64,000 nt of DNA, taken from NCBI RefSeq assembly GCF_050436995.1, contig NC_134757.1, forward strand, positions 8,134,501 through 8,198,500, read 5' to 3'. Under the pieces are notes generated by a model. That model ran no database searches, had not been told where the DNA came from, and worked only from the letters and a program-made list of their open reading frames with translations. Below, one piece after another: positions 36,601 to 47,679 of the stretch. The position numbers and the translations under genes were made by a program. Source of the stretch: Anticarsia gemmatalis. Lineage: Eukaryota; Arthropoda; Insecta; Lepidoptera; Erebidae. Position 1 is the stretch's first letter; each line of letters starts with the position of its first letter.

Positions 36601-37689
36601 ATAAATAAACATCCATTTATGAATTTTGTTACGTATTTAGTTTGTAAAAATATTATGTGCTGTTCTTGGCGTGGGAGTAGTACAAAAGTTTATAAACACA
36701 GAGGTCATATAAGAGAAAATGGTAGTTTAGAGGCCGCAATTACGATTTTTTATGTACATTTTTACCATGAATTGTGTTCACGATAACAATATTCTAGGCT
36801 TATTCTAGGTTATTTTGTATAGCCTTAATGGCTCGTGTAAGTAAATTATACCTACTGTTGACAGTTTATTCTGTTACGACGTAGAGGCTAGGTACGTAGT
36901 ACGTTTTAGAAGTTATCACGAACTAAATTTAAAGCTAAACTAAATTAATGTACGTGTTGCTTATGACTTTTATTCTTTTGTTACAGGTACGTTAAAAAGT
37001 TAAACTCAAATCAAGAAAAAATCTTCATTCTTATATTATGATGTAAGTAGAACCTATACAGGTACGAAATACTTCAATTACAACGCATTTCTACATCATA
37101 AAATGTGAATTTAATTAATGAAAATAATACAAGCGTTGTTTCTATACGCTATTATTTTATTTTTTTTGCTATTATTATTGTAAAAAAACGAAAAATGTAG
37201 CAACGATGAAACAAGTCATCATTAAGAACAAAAGGAAAAACCGACCATCTTTTAAGAAAAACCAATCACTAACTTCAACAGATAAGTTATATTTGACGTC
37301 AAATCCTTATTCATATGACTCTATATTACGTCAATCACGTAAAGGGTTGTAGGGTCTAATCACAGTGTTATGACGCATACCAAATACCTACGTACACGTG
37401 TTTGCCAATTATCATGCTTCAAATAATAATATTAGGTAATGCCTTGCTAAGAAAACTGACTACAGCAATTTTGGTGGTGATGCTCGCTGAATAATGATAA
37501 GAAATTGAAATTCTGTCAATCATCTCAATGTGGGTGAGGATTTTACATAAAATGAGGGGAATATAATGTTATTATTATTTTATAATAGTGATATAAACAT
37601 TCATTTGCAACAAAAGTAAGCGGACAAGGGTTTCTAATTTACAACTTCACGGCTTTTTGATATTATAAATAATATATAAATAAATATCA
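36601..37689. other. Non-coding stretch, no gene seen
   Basis: AT-rich DNA without recognised genes or repeats. Confidence 0.5.
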
Positions 37690-37999
37690 TCGGACAACTC
37701 ACACACGGTCATTTGATTCCAAACTAAGCAGAGCTTGTACTATGGTAACCAAATAACTGATAAACATACTTATATTATATATTTCTAAATACATACTTAT
37801 ATTGATACATTAACATAATAAGCCACGTCAAAGGCCTTCCGGCGGCTTGAACAACTTTGACACTAGGTTGACCACTAACCATACGATAAGAAGAAGATTA
37901 ACATCCAGGCTCAGAACAAAAACTTGTGCCCATTACACAAAGATTTGGTTATTGCGGCGAGGTGACACTTTAACCACTGCGCCAAATGTGCAGTTACCT
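37690..37999 (-). mobile_element. tRNA-derived SINE interrupted by a second SINE
   Basis: The minus strand starts with an A-box-like ATTTGGCGCAGTGGTTAAAG and continues through GTTCTGAGCCTGGATGTTAA. After the insertion at 37817-37896 it resumes with TTAATGTATCAATATAAGT and a TAGAAATATATAATATAAG tail region. I remember this tail as a common lepidopteran repeat. The B box is degenerate. Confidence 0.65.
37817..37896 (+). mobile_element. 5'-truncated 5S-type SINE tail inserted in another SINE
   Basis: This 80-bp insert is flanked by an 8-bp direct repeat, ATTAACAT (37809-37816 and 37897-37904). It ends in AAGAAGAAG, an A-rich tail expected of target-primed insertion. Its body (GCCACGTCAAAGGCCTTCC, GGCGGCTTGAAC, ACTAACCATACGATAAG) matches the 3' part of the element at 61690-61920. 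Confidence 0.8.
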
Positions 38000-38025
38000 G
38001 TTTTTAGTTATACCTAAATAAAATA

Positions 38026-38923
38026 CAGGATGGGCCACGGAGTTTTACGAATTTAAAATCGCCATAGCGTTGGAACGGGGGACGGGAGCGGAGCGCGGGA
38101 GGTGGGGATCTGTAGCTCGGGCTTCGGAAATTTAGTCGCAATGGAGCACTTCACGGGTGAACAGCTGTGTTCTGTGTAAAAAATTATTACAAAAATGCTG
38201 ATTTGTGCGTTATTTTTTGACGTTCATTTCGCTCTCACTATGGATGCATGATTTAAAACAGTGTCCGAGTGAAAGTTTGATTATGGCGTGAGTCAGAAAG
38301 TTCGAGGCTACCGGTTCGACCCTTAATCAGAAACCTAAGGGGCCCGAAAGGACGAAAAGGACAGATGAAAACATACACAAAGTCAGAGCTTCCGTACAGA
38401 CCAGCGAGGGAATTCTGTGACTGTAAATACTGAGCGATTCACAGCCTTGTTGGGCAATTTATTTTTCCCGCAACTGTCAGAATTTCGAGGGTACAATAGT
38501 GCGACATGGTTTCAACAAGATGACGCCACTTGCCATACCTCTAACGAGAGTTTGGCAGTAGTAAAGGAGATGTTTGCTGAAAAACTCATTTCGCGCCGAG
38601 GTGACTTTCCATGGCCACCGAGGAGTCCGGATTTAACTCCACCAGATTTTTTCCTGTGGGGCTACATGAAAAGTAGAGTCTACAATAATAATCCGACCAC
38701 GATTGCAAAGTTGAAGGCCAATATCTGCGAATGAGTTTATGTCAATTTGAAGTCGAGATTCGACGAATGTTTGCAGCGAGATGGTGCGCATCTGGATGGT
38801 GTTATTTTTAAGAAATGATTTTCCCAAATGTTAACTTCAATTTAAAAATAAATTGGTTTTAATATTACTTTTGGTTTTTTTTTATGAATTTTTCAAATTC
38901 GCAAAACTCCGCGGCCCACCCTG
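38026..38923 (+). mobile_element. Deleted Tc1/mariner-superfamily element
   Basis: The ends are about 30-bp inverted repeats (CAGGATGGGCCACGGAGTTT at left, reverse complement of GGGTGGGCCGCGGAGTTTT-type at right), flanked by TA on both sides as expected for this superfamily. It contains a broken transposase. It is too degenerate to be active, but its ends could still serve as substrate for an active relative. Confidence 0.85.
38141..38818 (+). pseudogene. Broken mariner-like transposase
   Basis: The start (MEHFTGEQLCSV) resembles the N-terminal helix-turn-helix region of an insect mariner-like family. It is followed by stops and frameshifts and then a deletion of the middle, including the first catalytic aspartate. 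From 38417 the frame is open for 105 codons with WFQQDDATCHT (second catalytic D), WPPRSPDLTPPDFFLWGY (third D, about 36 residues later) and a KSRVY block. An in-frame stop at 38732-38734 precedes a readable C-terminus ending at 38818. Loss of one of the three acidic residues rules out activity. Confidence 0.85.
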
Positions 38924-38934
38924 TATGTGTATTT

Positions 38935-39035
38935 TGGCAATATACCAATATCCCATTGCTCGATAGGGGTCCCTTCCCGAAACGAGAAAGGGTAAGGTAT
39001 TGAGTCCACCACGCTGGCTAAGTTATTGGAAATAA
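38935..39035 (-). mobile_element. LINE 3'-end fragment, copy 4
   Basis: On the minus strand it reads AGCCAGCGTGGTGGACTCAA, GGGAAGGGACCCCTATCG and AGCAATGGGATATTGGTATA. It belongs to the same family as 18050-18290 but is more diverged. It begins a dozen bases after the mariner element ends. Confidence 0.65.
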
Positions 39036-40152
39036 TCATCAATTGATATAACGGTAAAGGTAAAAAACCAAACATAAAAATAACTTACATGACTGATAGT
39101 TTAAACAAGTATTTAAGGAATTCAAGCCACCCACACTTAGCATTGTGGATTGAAGGCTTAATGCCGCTCATTCTAAAGAAAATATCCGTACCATAAGATA
39201 ACAATATGTTGAGATATAAAGGGGTTAGCAAAATATAAAGTTATGTAGGTATTTGTTTGAAGACTGACCAAGTTTATTACATTTTGAGTGTCGCGTTAAC
39301 GAGATGTGAATAGTAATTGTCATGTCGTGTCATAAAATTACGAGAATTTATCAGCCATTCTGAAGATATATGGCATATTTGTTTAGTATACACGTTTATG
39401 GATGGCTTTATGATTTATAAAAGTCTATGTTTGTATTTAAATAGCGATGATGACAGAAATGGTATTGTTTAGTTAAGAAAATCATCCTTCTCGAGGCGCC
39501 GTCTTAGAACAAATTTTACATAGACAAGAAAAAATAGAGATATGTCATATTGTTTAGAGAAGGTTAACAAAATCTAGATTTTTGCAAACACAGAAGATGA
39601 TATTTAGAACAAAAATAAGCTTATTGGAGAAGGTAAATAATGTAGTTTTAGTTTGAGTTTTTACTAAAGAAGCAAATATTGCTTTGTTATTTATAACCTA
39701 ATTGAATTCATGTAAAAATGTGCTTTACTTAAATACTAACAAGAAACGAATTTAACGTTAATAAATACATTAGATCGTTTATTTACAAACAGCATAAATA
39801 ATAGAGTTCCGCTCCGTGAAGTGGCGAACTTGCAAGATGATAAACAACGGCAGAATTTTTCTAACTGACATTTTCTTTTAAAAGAAATATTCCTCGGATG
39901 ATTGGAAGTGAAAGAATAAAACTACTTACTCGTAATTACTTCACGTTTTCTCTGTTGATTGTTTTACTTTAGTTCCTTTTGATTGTAAAACTTGTTCGGT
40001 GCCACTGTGTCTTGGATAAAAGATAGACAAACAATTTGTTTTTTTTCGTAATATTTCTTAAAAATACATTTGACTTGGATAGTGATTGTAATAGAAACAT
40101 ATTTATGCATACAATTCTTATAATAAAATATAGTAATCTCACTTTTGGAACA
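39036..40152. other. Non-coding stretch, no gene seen
   Basis: AT-rich DNA, no recognised feature. Confidence 0.5.
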
Positions 40153-40402
40153 TCTATACTAATATTATAAAGCTGAAGAGTTTGTTTGTTTGTTTGAACG
40201 CGCTAATCTCAGGAACTACTGGTCCGATTTGAAAAATTATTTCAGTGTTAGATAGTCCATTTATCGAGGAAGGTTATAGGCTATATATCATCAAGCTACT
40301 ACCAATAGGAGCAGAGTACGGGTGAAAAATGTTACAAAATCGGGGACAATTTTGACCCATTCTCTCTTATGTGACGCAAGCGAAGTTGCGCGGGTCAGCT
40401 AG
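40153..40402 (+). mobile_element. Non-autonomous Helitron-like element, copy 2
   Basis: It begins TCTATACTAATATTATAAAG and ends GCGGGTCAGCTAG, with a host A before and T after. A small hairpin CGCAA-GCGAAG-TTGCG (40375-40390) lies just before the CTAG terminus, the classical Helitron 3' arrangement. GTTTGTTTGTTTG near the 5' end is a short tandem run shared by all copies. Confidence 0.75.
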
Positions 40403-40639
40403 TAACTATAATAGTTCTGTAACTAAAGTTCTTTTGCACATTGGAAATATTTGAAGATCGTCTTCGTCATAAGATATTGACCTTTCCTGTCCATCTATTT
40501 AAGAGTTAATTGGCGTCAGATAGGTAAAAATTCGTATTAAAAAAACACCTTCCATGGTTAAAAAAGCCTTGAAGCAGACTGAAATTTTAAGAGTTTTGCA
40601 ATCTGGAAACATATATCGCATACAACATTAGGTTCAAAC

Positions 40640-40812
40640 AAAGCAGTGTAAGGCCTTGGGTTACTGGTATATGTCTGCCTTCGTCATGCTTCAGAGGGTA
40701 CGTTAAGTCGGTGCCGGTAGCTGCCTCCAGACAATGGCAACATAATCATAGGCTTCTTGAGCGGCTTAATGGCTTTGACAGTTGGATTGGCCACTATGCC
40801 GACTTATAATAA
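40640..40812 (+). mobile_element. 5S-type SINE, degenerate 3' portion
   Basis: GCTTCAGAGGGTACGTTAAG, then GTCGGTGCCGGTAGCTG, CTTGAGCGGCTTAATGGC and TTGGATTGGCCACTATGCC follow the same order as the blocks of the element at 61690-61920. The 5S-like head is missing. Confidence 0.6.
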
Positions 40813-42732
40813 TCCTTAATAGGCTCTCAGATCAAATCATTCATTAATTTAGGTCACTTGATGCCAAAGTTCTTGTTAATGATTTGATTGTTGAAGCCGT
40901 TAAGAAGACTGCATTAATCTTTATTCCAGATTTTGTAGCAAAGTAGTTTTACAATTATGAGTATTTGATGGAGTTTCGGAATACTTGTAGGTTAAGATAG
41001 TATCATGTTTGAACTAATATGGGATAGAGTTACTTGCAGATTTAAAATAAGTACCTAATTAAGAAACACATTATTGTCTCTATTAAAAAACAAATGAAAA
41101 TTTCGTAATAACTACTTTTGCTTCCTTATAGTAAAACTCATAAATCTTTGTTCTCCTACGTATTCTGTCATGTATCTCGACAACGGGCGCGGAGATAACT
41201 TCAAATTTCCGGTGTTACACCAACTATTCAAATTCATTAAGATTCTTCATAAAAACTCAACACGTAACTTAAACTGGGCTATTACGTCATTACCTTTCAA
41301 GCATGCCCACTTATTATCTGTCATCCAGTTTAGCTGAAGCTCTGACGTTTTAAAAATTCTAGTCAATTTGTTCTGTGTGTTAGTGTAATGGTTGCGACGA
41401 CGTGGGTCTTGGTATACTGGTACTGGTGTGCTGTGAACAAATGCGGTTCAAATAGTTGTTCGTAGAACTGTAGGACTGATAAATTGGCTCGTCCGTCGGT
41501 GCTGTGGACGCACCTTTGATAATACGTTCTCTAGATGGATGGGCGCGTTTTGTTGTGCGAGATAGAACACGTTCGTGTTGTTTTGAAAAATATCGTTACG
41601 CATGTTTTACTTTGTATTCGCATTGTTTTATAAAGTAGGTATTTGTACTGTCGCTGTACATTATCGTATTCTTTCGCATGTTACATGTATTGTTCATACT
41701 GAGAATTGACATATTAACTAATATACCATACGAGCAATTCTTTGATATTTCACTTCGATCGTGATATTTTTTTCCAATAGATTTTTGTTGACAGTGACTC
41801 GTCAGAATGGCCCATAGAAATGAACTACAGAAAAAATTACGACCATTACATTTTAGATGATTAATTTATATAGCTCTGTCTACCCTCTTAAGGATGTGTA
41901 CTTGTGATGATGTCGATGAATTGTTTTAATTACCCATCAAGCATCATTAACGAGTGAAAACATTAATCTTAATAATGAGAGCAAGTGATGATTGATCATA
42001 ATTAATTGCATATGAATGACAATTGCTACTGAATAAATTAGGCTTGTAATAAACAATTATGGATGTAATACTTAGTTTGAAACATTTGCAGTAGTAGTCA
42101 AAGCAACTGTAATGATACATAAAAGAATTTTCGATGAGGCCAAATCGATACTAGGTGTGCTATTCATAACAATTTTAATCTTACTTGATGTAATAAGGGC
42201 AAACTTATTTTAGGCAGCTTTTTCTAAAGTAATAACTTTATTTTTCATATTTCTTGAAACGTACAGAAACGTACCTTTACCTCCTGTTATTTTATTTATT
42301 CGAAATTAATTTCATTATTACGATAAAACAGTAAAATATACGCTCTTTATTAAGTCTTATATTTATGGTTTAACGTTTTGTTATGATTGCCCGTTAAAGT
42401 CTTAAAGGTTTATGACCGTTTTTAATTATGAAGCTATAATTTCATACTAATTTAGAGCTTATGCACTTTGGTGACGTTTATAACCTTATTATACGTACTA
42501 AATTTTATTGTTTTAAACATAAATTACTGAAGTACCATTAATGTATACTTAGTTGTTTATAAGTAAACATTATAATAAAATACTAGTTCGTATTACTTTT
42601 GCCAGAAGGTCTGCTTGCGTAGAATGTTCTGTTTAAAATTCTAGCCTTCTCTGGGATCGGATCAATTGCTTAAATTAATCTACAGGGTGTTAGGCGGTCG
42701 TCCAAACTATTGCTTGCAGTCTGTATACCACT
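40813..42732. other. Non-coding stretch, no gene seen
   Basis: No gene or recurring repeat recognised; the 41390-41530 region is less AT-rich but not diagnostic. Confidence 0.5.
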
Positions 42733-42833
42733 TACCCCTGGTTCTGAGTACATTTAATGGTTGTTTATATATTCAATAGATAAACTATTGAATAGATAAA
42801 CTACCGCTAAATGCACCTCAGATACCGGGGGTT
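42733..42833. mobile_element. Foldback MITE (ACCCC-GGTT family)
   Basis: About 100 bp that folds on itself. The left arm ACCCCTGGTTCTGAGTACAT pairs with a right arm ending ATGCACCTCAGATACCGGGG. ATTCAATAGATAAACTATTG lies at the centre. There is no coding capacity. Partial ends of the same family are at 13.67-13.83 kb. Confidence 0.7.
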
Positions 42834-45800
42834 AAACAGTTTAGAAAATTAAGCAAATAAAGTGTTTTTTTTTGTATGAATGTGAGCGATGTCCTTCAAA
42901 CGTCAAAACATCGTAATTGAATAATTGGTAACCAAGATAAACACTCAAACCAAACGGTAACATAATATTAAACTTTTATTTTTATCCGCCAACATCTTCA
43001 AGCATAAGAAGCGTAACATTACAAAAACTGTTGAATAACATAAAAAACACGCATCACATTCGATCGTGCATCGTATAGCCCTATTCCACCTAGTCATGAT
43101 ACTTTAATGTTCGGCCAATTTAACCTATTACCTGTCTGGTTATTGACATCAGCAGGTGCAGCCGAATTAGTTAATAGCCCGAAAGGTTCTATAAAACAGG
43201 TGCTTATCTACCCGTGATCTTGTGTTCAAGCTGTTAGTTTAATTATATTTTTAAGCTGAGCATTAATGGGTTAATTTATAATGTGGTTGCTTTTAAACTT
43301 TCGTGTTGTGTTATTTGGTACCTACTTCAAAGAATTCATCATTTGAAGCATGTATTTCAATCTTGGTTTGCTCGACATTTTCGTATAGATAATGGAAAGC
43401 TTATTAATCCGTAGGCTTCTTTATATGTAGAATAGTACCTAGCTTGTATAGTTACGAGCTGAAGTCTAATGCAGTCATTAAAATAGGACTTTTACGCATA
43501 GCTTGTTTCATTATATACGTTAGGTAACGTTTGTTTAGTACCGTACATACATTGAGATGATGTTCTTATGAACATCACCGTACGGTGTCAGTGTACAAAA
43601 TATGTAAGAACATTTTCAAAACACATTTAATCAATGAAAATACTACAGCAATTTTAGATTATACAAAAAGTATGATTAAAAATATGTCTGTCTATTTATA
43701 TTTGAAGCTGACTGTACCAAACGGATTTAGTTGATTAGTCATCAAATATTTAAAATATTCATAAATATATATTTCGATGCTACCGAATTTATGTTATGAT
43801 GATAAAGTGAAATGTTTATTTGCTTCTGATCATTGATTTTGATTTGATAATCCGTTAATCTCATCAAGTGTATCTAATTGCTTAACTCGAGTACGTAATC
43901 GATTAACAAAATTAACATAAGCCTCTTAAAAATGACATCATTTACGAATTCAGATGCATCCTGAATACTTTCCGAGAATCAATTTGTAATAGAACAGAAT
44001 TTACATCAATGTACCGTGAAACATCCGGTTGGAGGATACATAATAATATTTGAACAACGGACGGACTAACACTGTTATTGACATTAAACGGTTAAAACTA
44101 GTTTTGCAATTTCGTAGTAAGGATTAATAGTGTTTCGGAACATCTAAAAAATAAACTAATTATAGACAAAACTATTCCCAAATAATGATAATAATGATTC
44201 CTGAACGTAAAGAAACTTTTTGAAACGTTACTTTTATGAAAGTCAAACTTTACCGAAAGGGACAATGCCACAATGTTCCTTTTAAACGTTGCTTCTGGAA
44301 GTATTCGATTCCGTAGTAGCAAGCTCTCTACAACTTAGGTACAGATAAAAAGGACAACTTTTTGATCATCAGGTAACTTTCTTAAAGATTGATATTGATA
44401 TTATTGAGACTACTATTTAATGCAGAAAATCTATCACCGTTATTCGTTGCTCTGAGTGATCTATATAAGAAAGTCATAACATGAATTGATACTAATATTT
44501 TTAGGTACTGTATTTTCGTTGAAACAATAAATCGATCTACATTTTCAAAGAAGTAATATCGTCTGTCGTTTAGAGAGAAGATGAACAAGACACATCAATG
44601 TCAGTGCAATGATTCTCGGAGACGCATTACTGTATGAGTCATAAAACATTTTGTTGTGATGATTCATTGTATTGATTTTGATGGCTTTGACCTAGGAAGT
44701 AGGGTGCTAATCGGTTCGCTGATTTGGATATTGCCTTGTCGTGCCAAGGTTTATGTGTCATTTTGTTTCTGAGAGCATGGGTGATAAATTTTTTCTAGTA
44801 AACATTTTGATCGAAAGTTCGACCTCAGATTGACCGGGAATTTTTGAGATTTTGTCAATGGATCGACTTGATACGTCAATTTACAAATGATTGTATAAAG
44901 TGTTTGCAAAGTGCTTTAAAATGTTAAGAGGTAGGACAAACATTGTAACTTAGGGATTGAGAACAAAATATTGTCCAAATAATTATTAAATTGCACATGC
45001 GTTTTAGTATAAATGTCCCATTTTAAATAATAGAGGCTTTAAAATTGTCATTAAAGTTACCTGCGTCTTATAGATGTAAACTTTGGAATGTCTTGGCATA
45101 AATATAGAATCAACGCTATTTTTGTACTAATGAAACACGGGAATGATATTACGAGTATTTTGAGCGCCTTGGGTAAACAACAAGGCAGGTAAAAATATAA
45201 ATTGGTTTGTTGTTGAAAAACTGGACACAGAATGTTAGAATTAAAAACAGACAGAGATTTAAGACAATATTGTTGTAAATAATCAATTATACCTTTATTT
45301 TTTTGAAGCCATGTTATTTAAAGTAGAAGTTATCAATGAAGTGTATTGCATTATTTCGTTGTCGTATCACAAGCACGCAATAAACAGTAGAAAAATATAC
45401 CTTAATTAGCATAGTTTTATGGTACCGATATTTCAGATAAATAAAAGATAGTGTCAATTCTATGGGATTGTCGATGCTCATCAATATTTTATTATGACTT
45501 GTTTTATTCAGTAACAAGTCTATTAAAGCCACATAAAATTATATTACGGGGCGTGCGATCCATTAAGGAAATCAAAACGGATTTCGGATTAGTTGATGAG
45601 GTCGTAAAAATAGGGCATTTGGCTTGAGACGCGGTGTGTTCTTTGTAGGAAATGAGACTAGTTGGGGTAAAAAAATTGATTCAAAATGTCTGTATATTTT
45701 CGATTATTTAGGATTATGCAGTAAGTAAAAGTCATGTTTGTCTATCTTTACAGGGGAGATTTAAAATTATTAAATATTTTTGCGTTAAGACTTTATCGTC

Positions 45801-46247
45801 AGACCGAGAGTTGTCTAGTATAATTTCGTAATTTACGCCGATTGATAGAATTAAGTTATCCAAGATGAGAAAACACATTTTTAATTTATCAACTTCCTAT
45901 ATTTTATCTGATAATAGGCCCTAAAGTGGGTGGTTATTATCAACACCTGTCATAGATTACACATAAACTTAATAAAGTTTCTACAAAGGGATTTTCCGAA
46001 GTATATTCTTATCGCCAATACCGTATTTATATTATTTTTTTCCGATAATAGTCTGCTGACTAATAAAAATGTTCCACCCATCTGCGACATAGAAAAACGG
46101 ATTAGCTTGTACTAAGAACTGTGCCAATAAAGAAACCTTATTCGCCTAGATTAATAATCCTCTTAGAACAGAACATAGCTATGAAATATAAAAGACAAAT
46201 TCGTAGAAATAACGAAATCCTTTCTAAAAGAATTTACATATTTCAAA
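42834..46247. other. Non-coding stretch, no gene seen
   Basis: AT-rich DNA. Two abutting palindromes occur at 43559-43587 (GATGTTC-TTAT-GAACATC and CACCGTACGGTG). Frames of 60-74 codons on the minus strand at 44.1-45.5 kb have no domain. Segments 43070-43210 and 45545-45650 are less AT-rich without clear identity. Confidence 0.5.
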
Positions 46248-46466
46248 CTAGCTCTTGCCGGTGACTCTGTCCGCGTAAACTATAGTTATATAGCTTACTA
46301 TTCATATAGTTCTCGTTCACGTAAGCTTTCCAAGATAGAAACTATCTTACACTTTTTTTTGAATCTCGTACTATCCTTGTAGAAAATTTCAACCAAATCG
46401 GTCCAGTAGTTCAGGCATAAAAAAGAGACAGACACATAAAGTTACTTTCGCATTTATATAAAATCA
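46248..46466 (-). mobile_element. Helitron-like element, second family
   Basis: On the minus strand it has an AAATGCGAAAGTAACTTTAT start region, CTACTGGACCGATTTGGTTG in the middle and CAAGAGCTAG at the end. The organisation parallels the TC...CTAG family at 40.15 kb, but the sequence is different. The 5' terminus is decayed. Confidence 0.5.
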
Positions 46467-46839
46467 AATAATTTATTCATTTACTACAAATATTAGTAGG
46501 GATTAATTTTCTAAGAAACACTTTTCAAAGATTTTTTATTTTCAATACCAGACTTCAGTAATAAGTACTTTCTTAATATAATAAGTACCGGTTTGTTTAA
46601 AAATTACTTAAGAATACGACCGCTATAATTTCCTTTTACCGGTATTTGAGTCGTTGTTAAAAAAATACTGAATTGTTTTTTGTTGAATCGTAAAGACGTA
46701 ATGACGGAATTATGGACCCAACCCGGGCAATTACGAATAAGATAAAGTACACTCGGGGAAACAATACGGAAGATACTTATCTTTATTGTTTTGCAATCTG
46801 TTGATAAGATTACCGGTGAATTGATGTTTTATGTACACA

Positions 46840-47105
46840 CTAGCTGACCCGCGCAACTTCGCTTGCGTCACATAAGAGAGAATGGGTCAAATTTTTCCCC
46901 GTTTTTGTAACATTCTTTACTGCTGCTCTGCTCCTATTGGTCGTAGCGTGATGATATATAGCCTATAGCCTTCCTCGATAAATGGGCTATCTAACACTGA
47001 AGGAATTTTTCAAATCGGACCAGTAGTTCCTGAGATTAGCGCGTTCAAACAAACAAACAATCAAACAAACAAACAAACTCTTCAGCTTTATAATATTAGT
47101 ATAGA
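46840..47105 (-). mobile_element. Non-autonomous Helitron-like element, copy 3
   Basis: Close match to the copies at 28131 and 40153: minus-strand start TCTATACTAATATTATAAAG, end GCGCGGGTCAGCTAG. The (GTTT)n run is longer here. Both ends are complete. Confidence 0.75.
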
Positions 47106-47329
47106 TGGATACATTTCGTTTTAACGGCGTTTTGATAATGTTTATCCTTTTTCATGAGAGAGTTTAGATTTTATTAGTTTATTCTTTCGCTCATATGTTG
47201 TCTGTTATAAGAAGGAAAGGGATGAAAATACGCTGTTATACACGGCTCCGCTCATGTATAAAATTTTGTTCAAGATTTAATCACGGTTTGGTTTTTGAAG
47301 CAGATAAGGTAAGAAATCTTTGGTTTTGC

Positions 47330-47385
47330 ATCGGAAAGGTGACAGACAGACAGACTATCAAATTTATTATATTAGCACAGTATTG
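47330..47385 (-). mobile_element. End of a further Helitron-like or related repeat
   Basis: GTGACAGACAGACAGACTAT then AAATTTATTATATTAGCA resembles the reversed start of the TCTATACTAATATTATAAA-type elements. The body is not recognisable, so the call is tentative. Confidence 0.3.
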
Positions 47386-47533
47386 AGTATAAGATAATAT
47401 AACAGGTCCATTGTCTATTGAATTACTGTAATATTTTTTACCGAACTGTCAATAATATTTTAAGTTTAGTAAAATTAGGCAAAAAACACCTTATAGGTAC
47501 TCTAAGAACTTAACATCCAATTGGTTCAACATA

Positions 47534-47664
47534 ATAATTTAACCCATTAATGTCCCACTGCTGGGCAAGGGTCTCCTCCCGTAATGAGGGAGGGGTTAGG
47601 CCTTGAGTCCACCACGCTGGCCAAGTGCGGGTTGGGGAATTTGCTTCTTGAAGAAATCTTTGCT
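47534..47664 (-). mobile_element. LINE 3'-end insertion, copy 5, with intact target-site duplication
   Basis: This 131-bp insert is flanked by a perfect 15-bp direct repeat, AATTGGTTCAACATA (47519-47533 and 47665-47679). On the minus strand it ends GCCCAGCAGTGGGACATTAA, TGGGTTAAATTAT, matching the other copies. A short 5'-truncated piece with a target duplication is what an L1-like target-primed insertion leaves. It indicates that the family moved recently. Confidence 0.85.
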
Positions 47665-47679
47665 AATTGGTTCAACATA

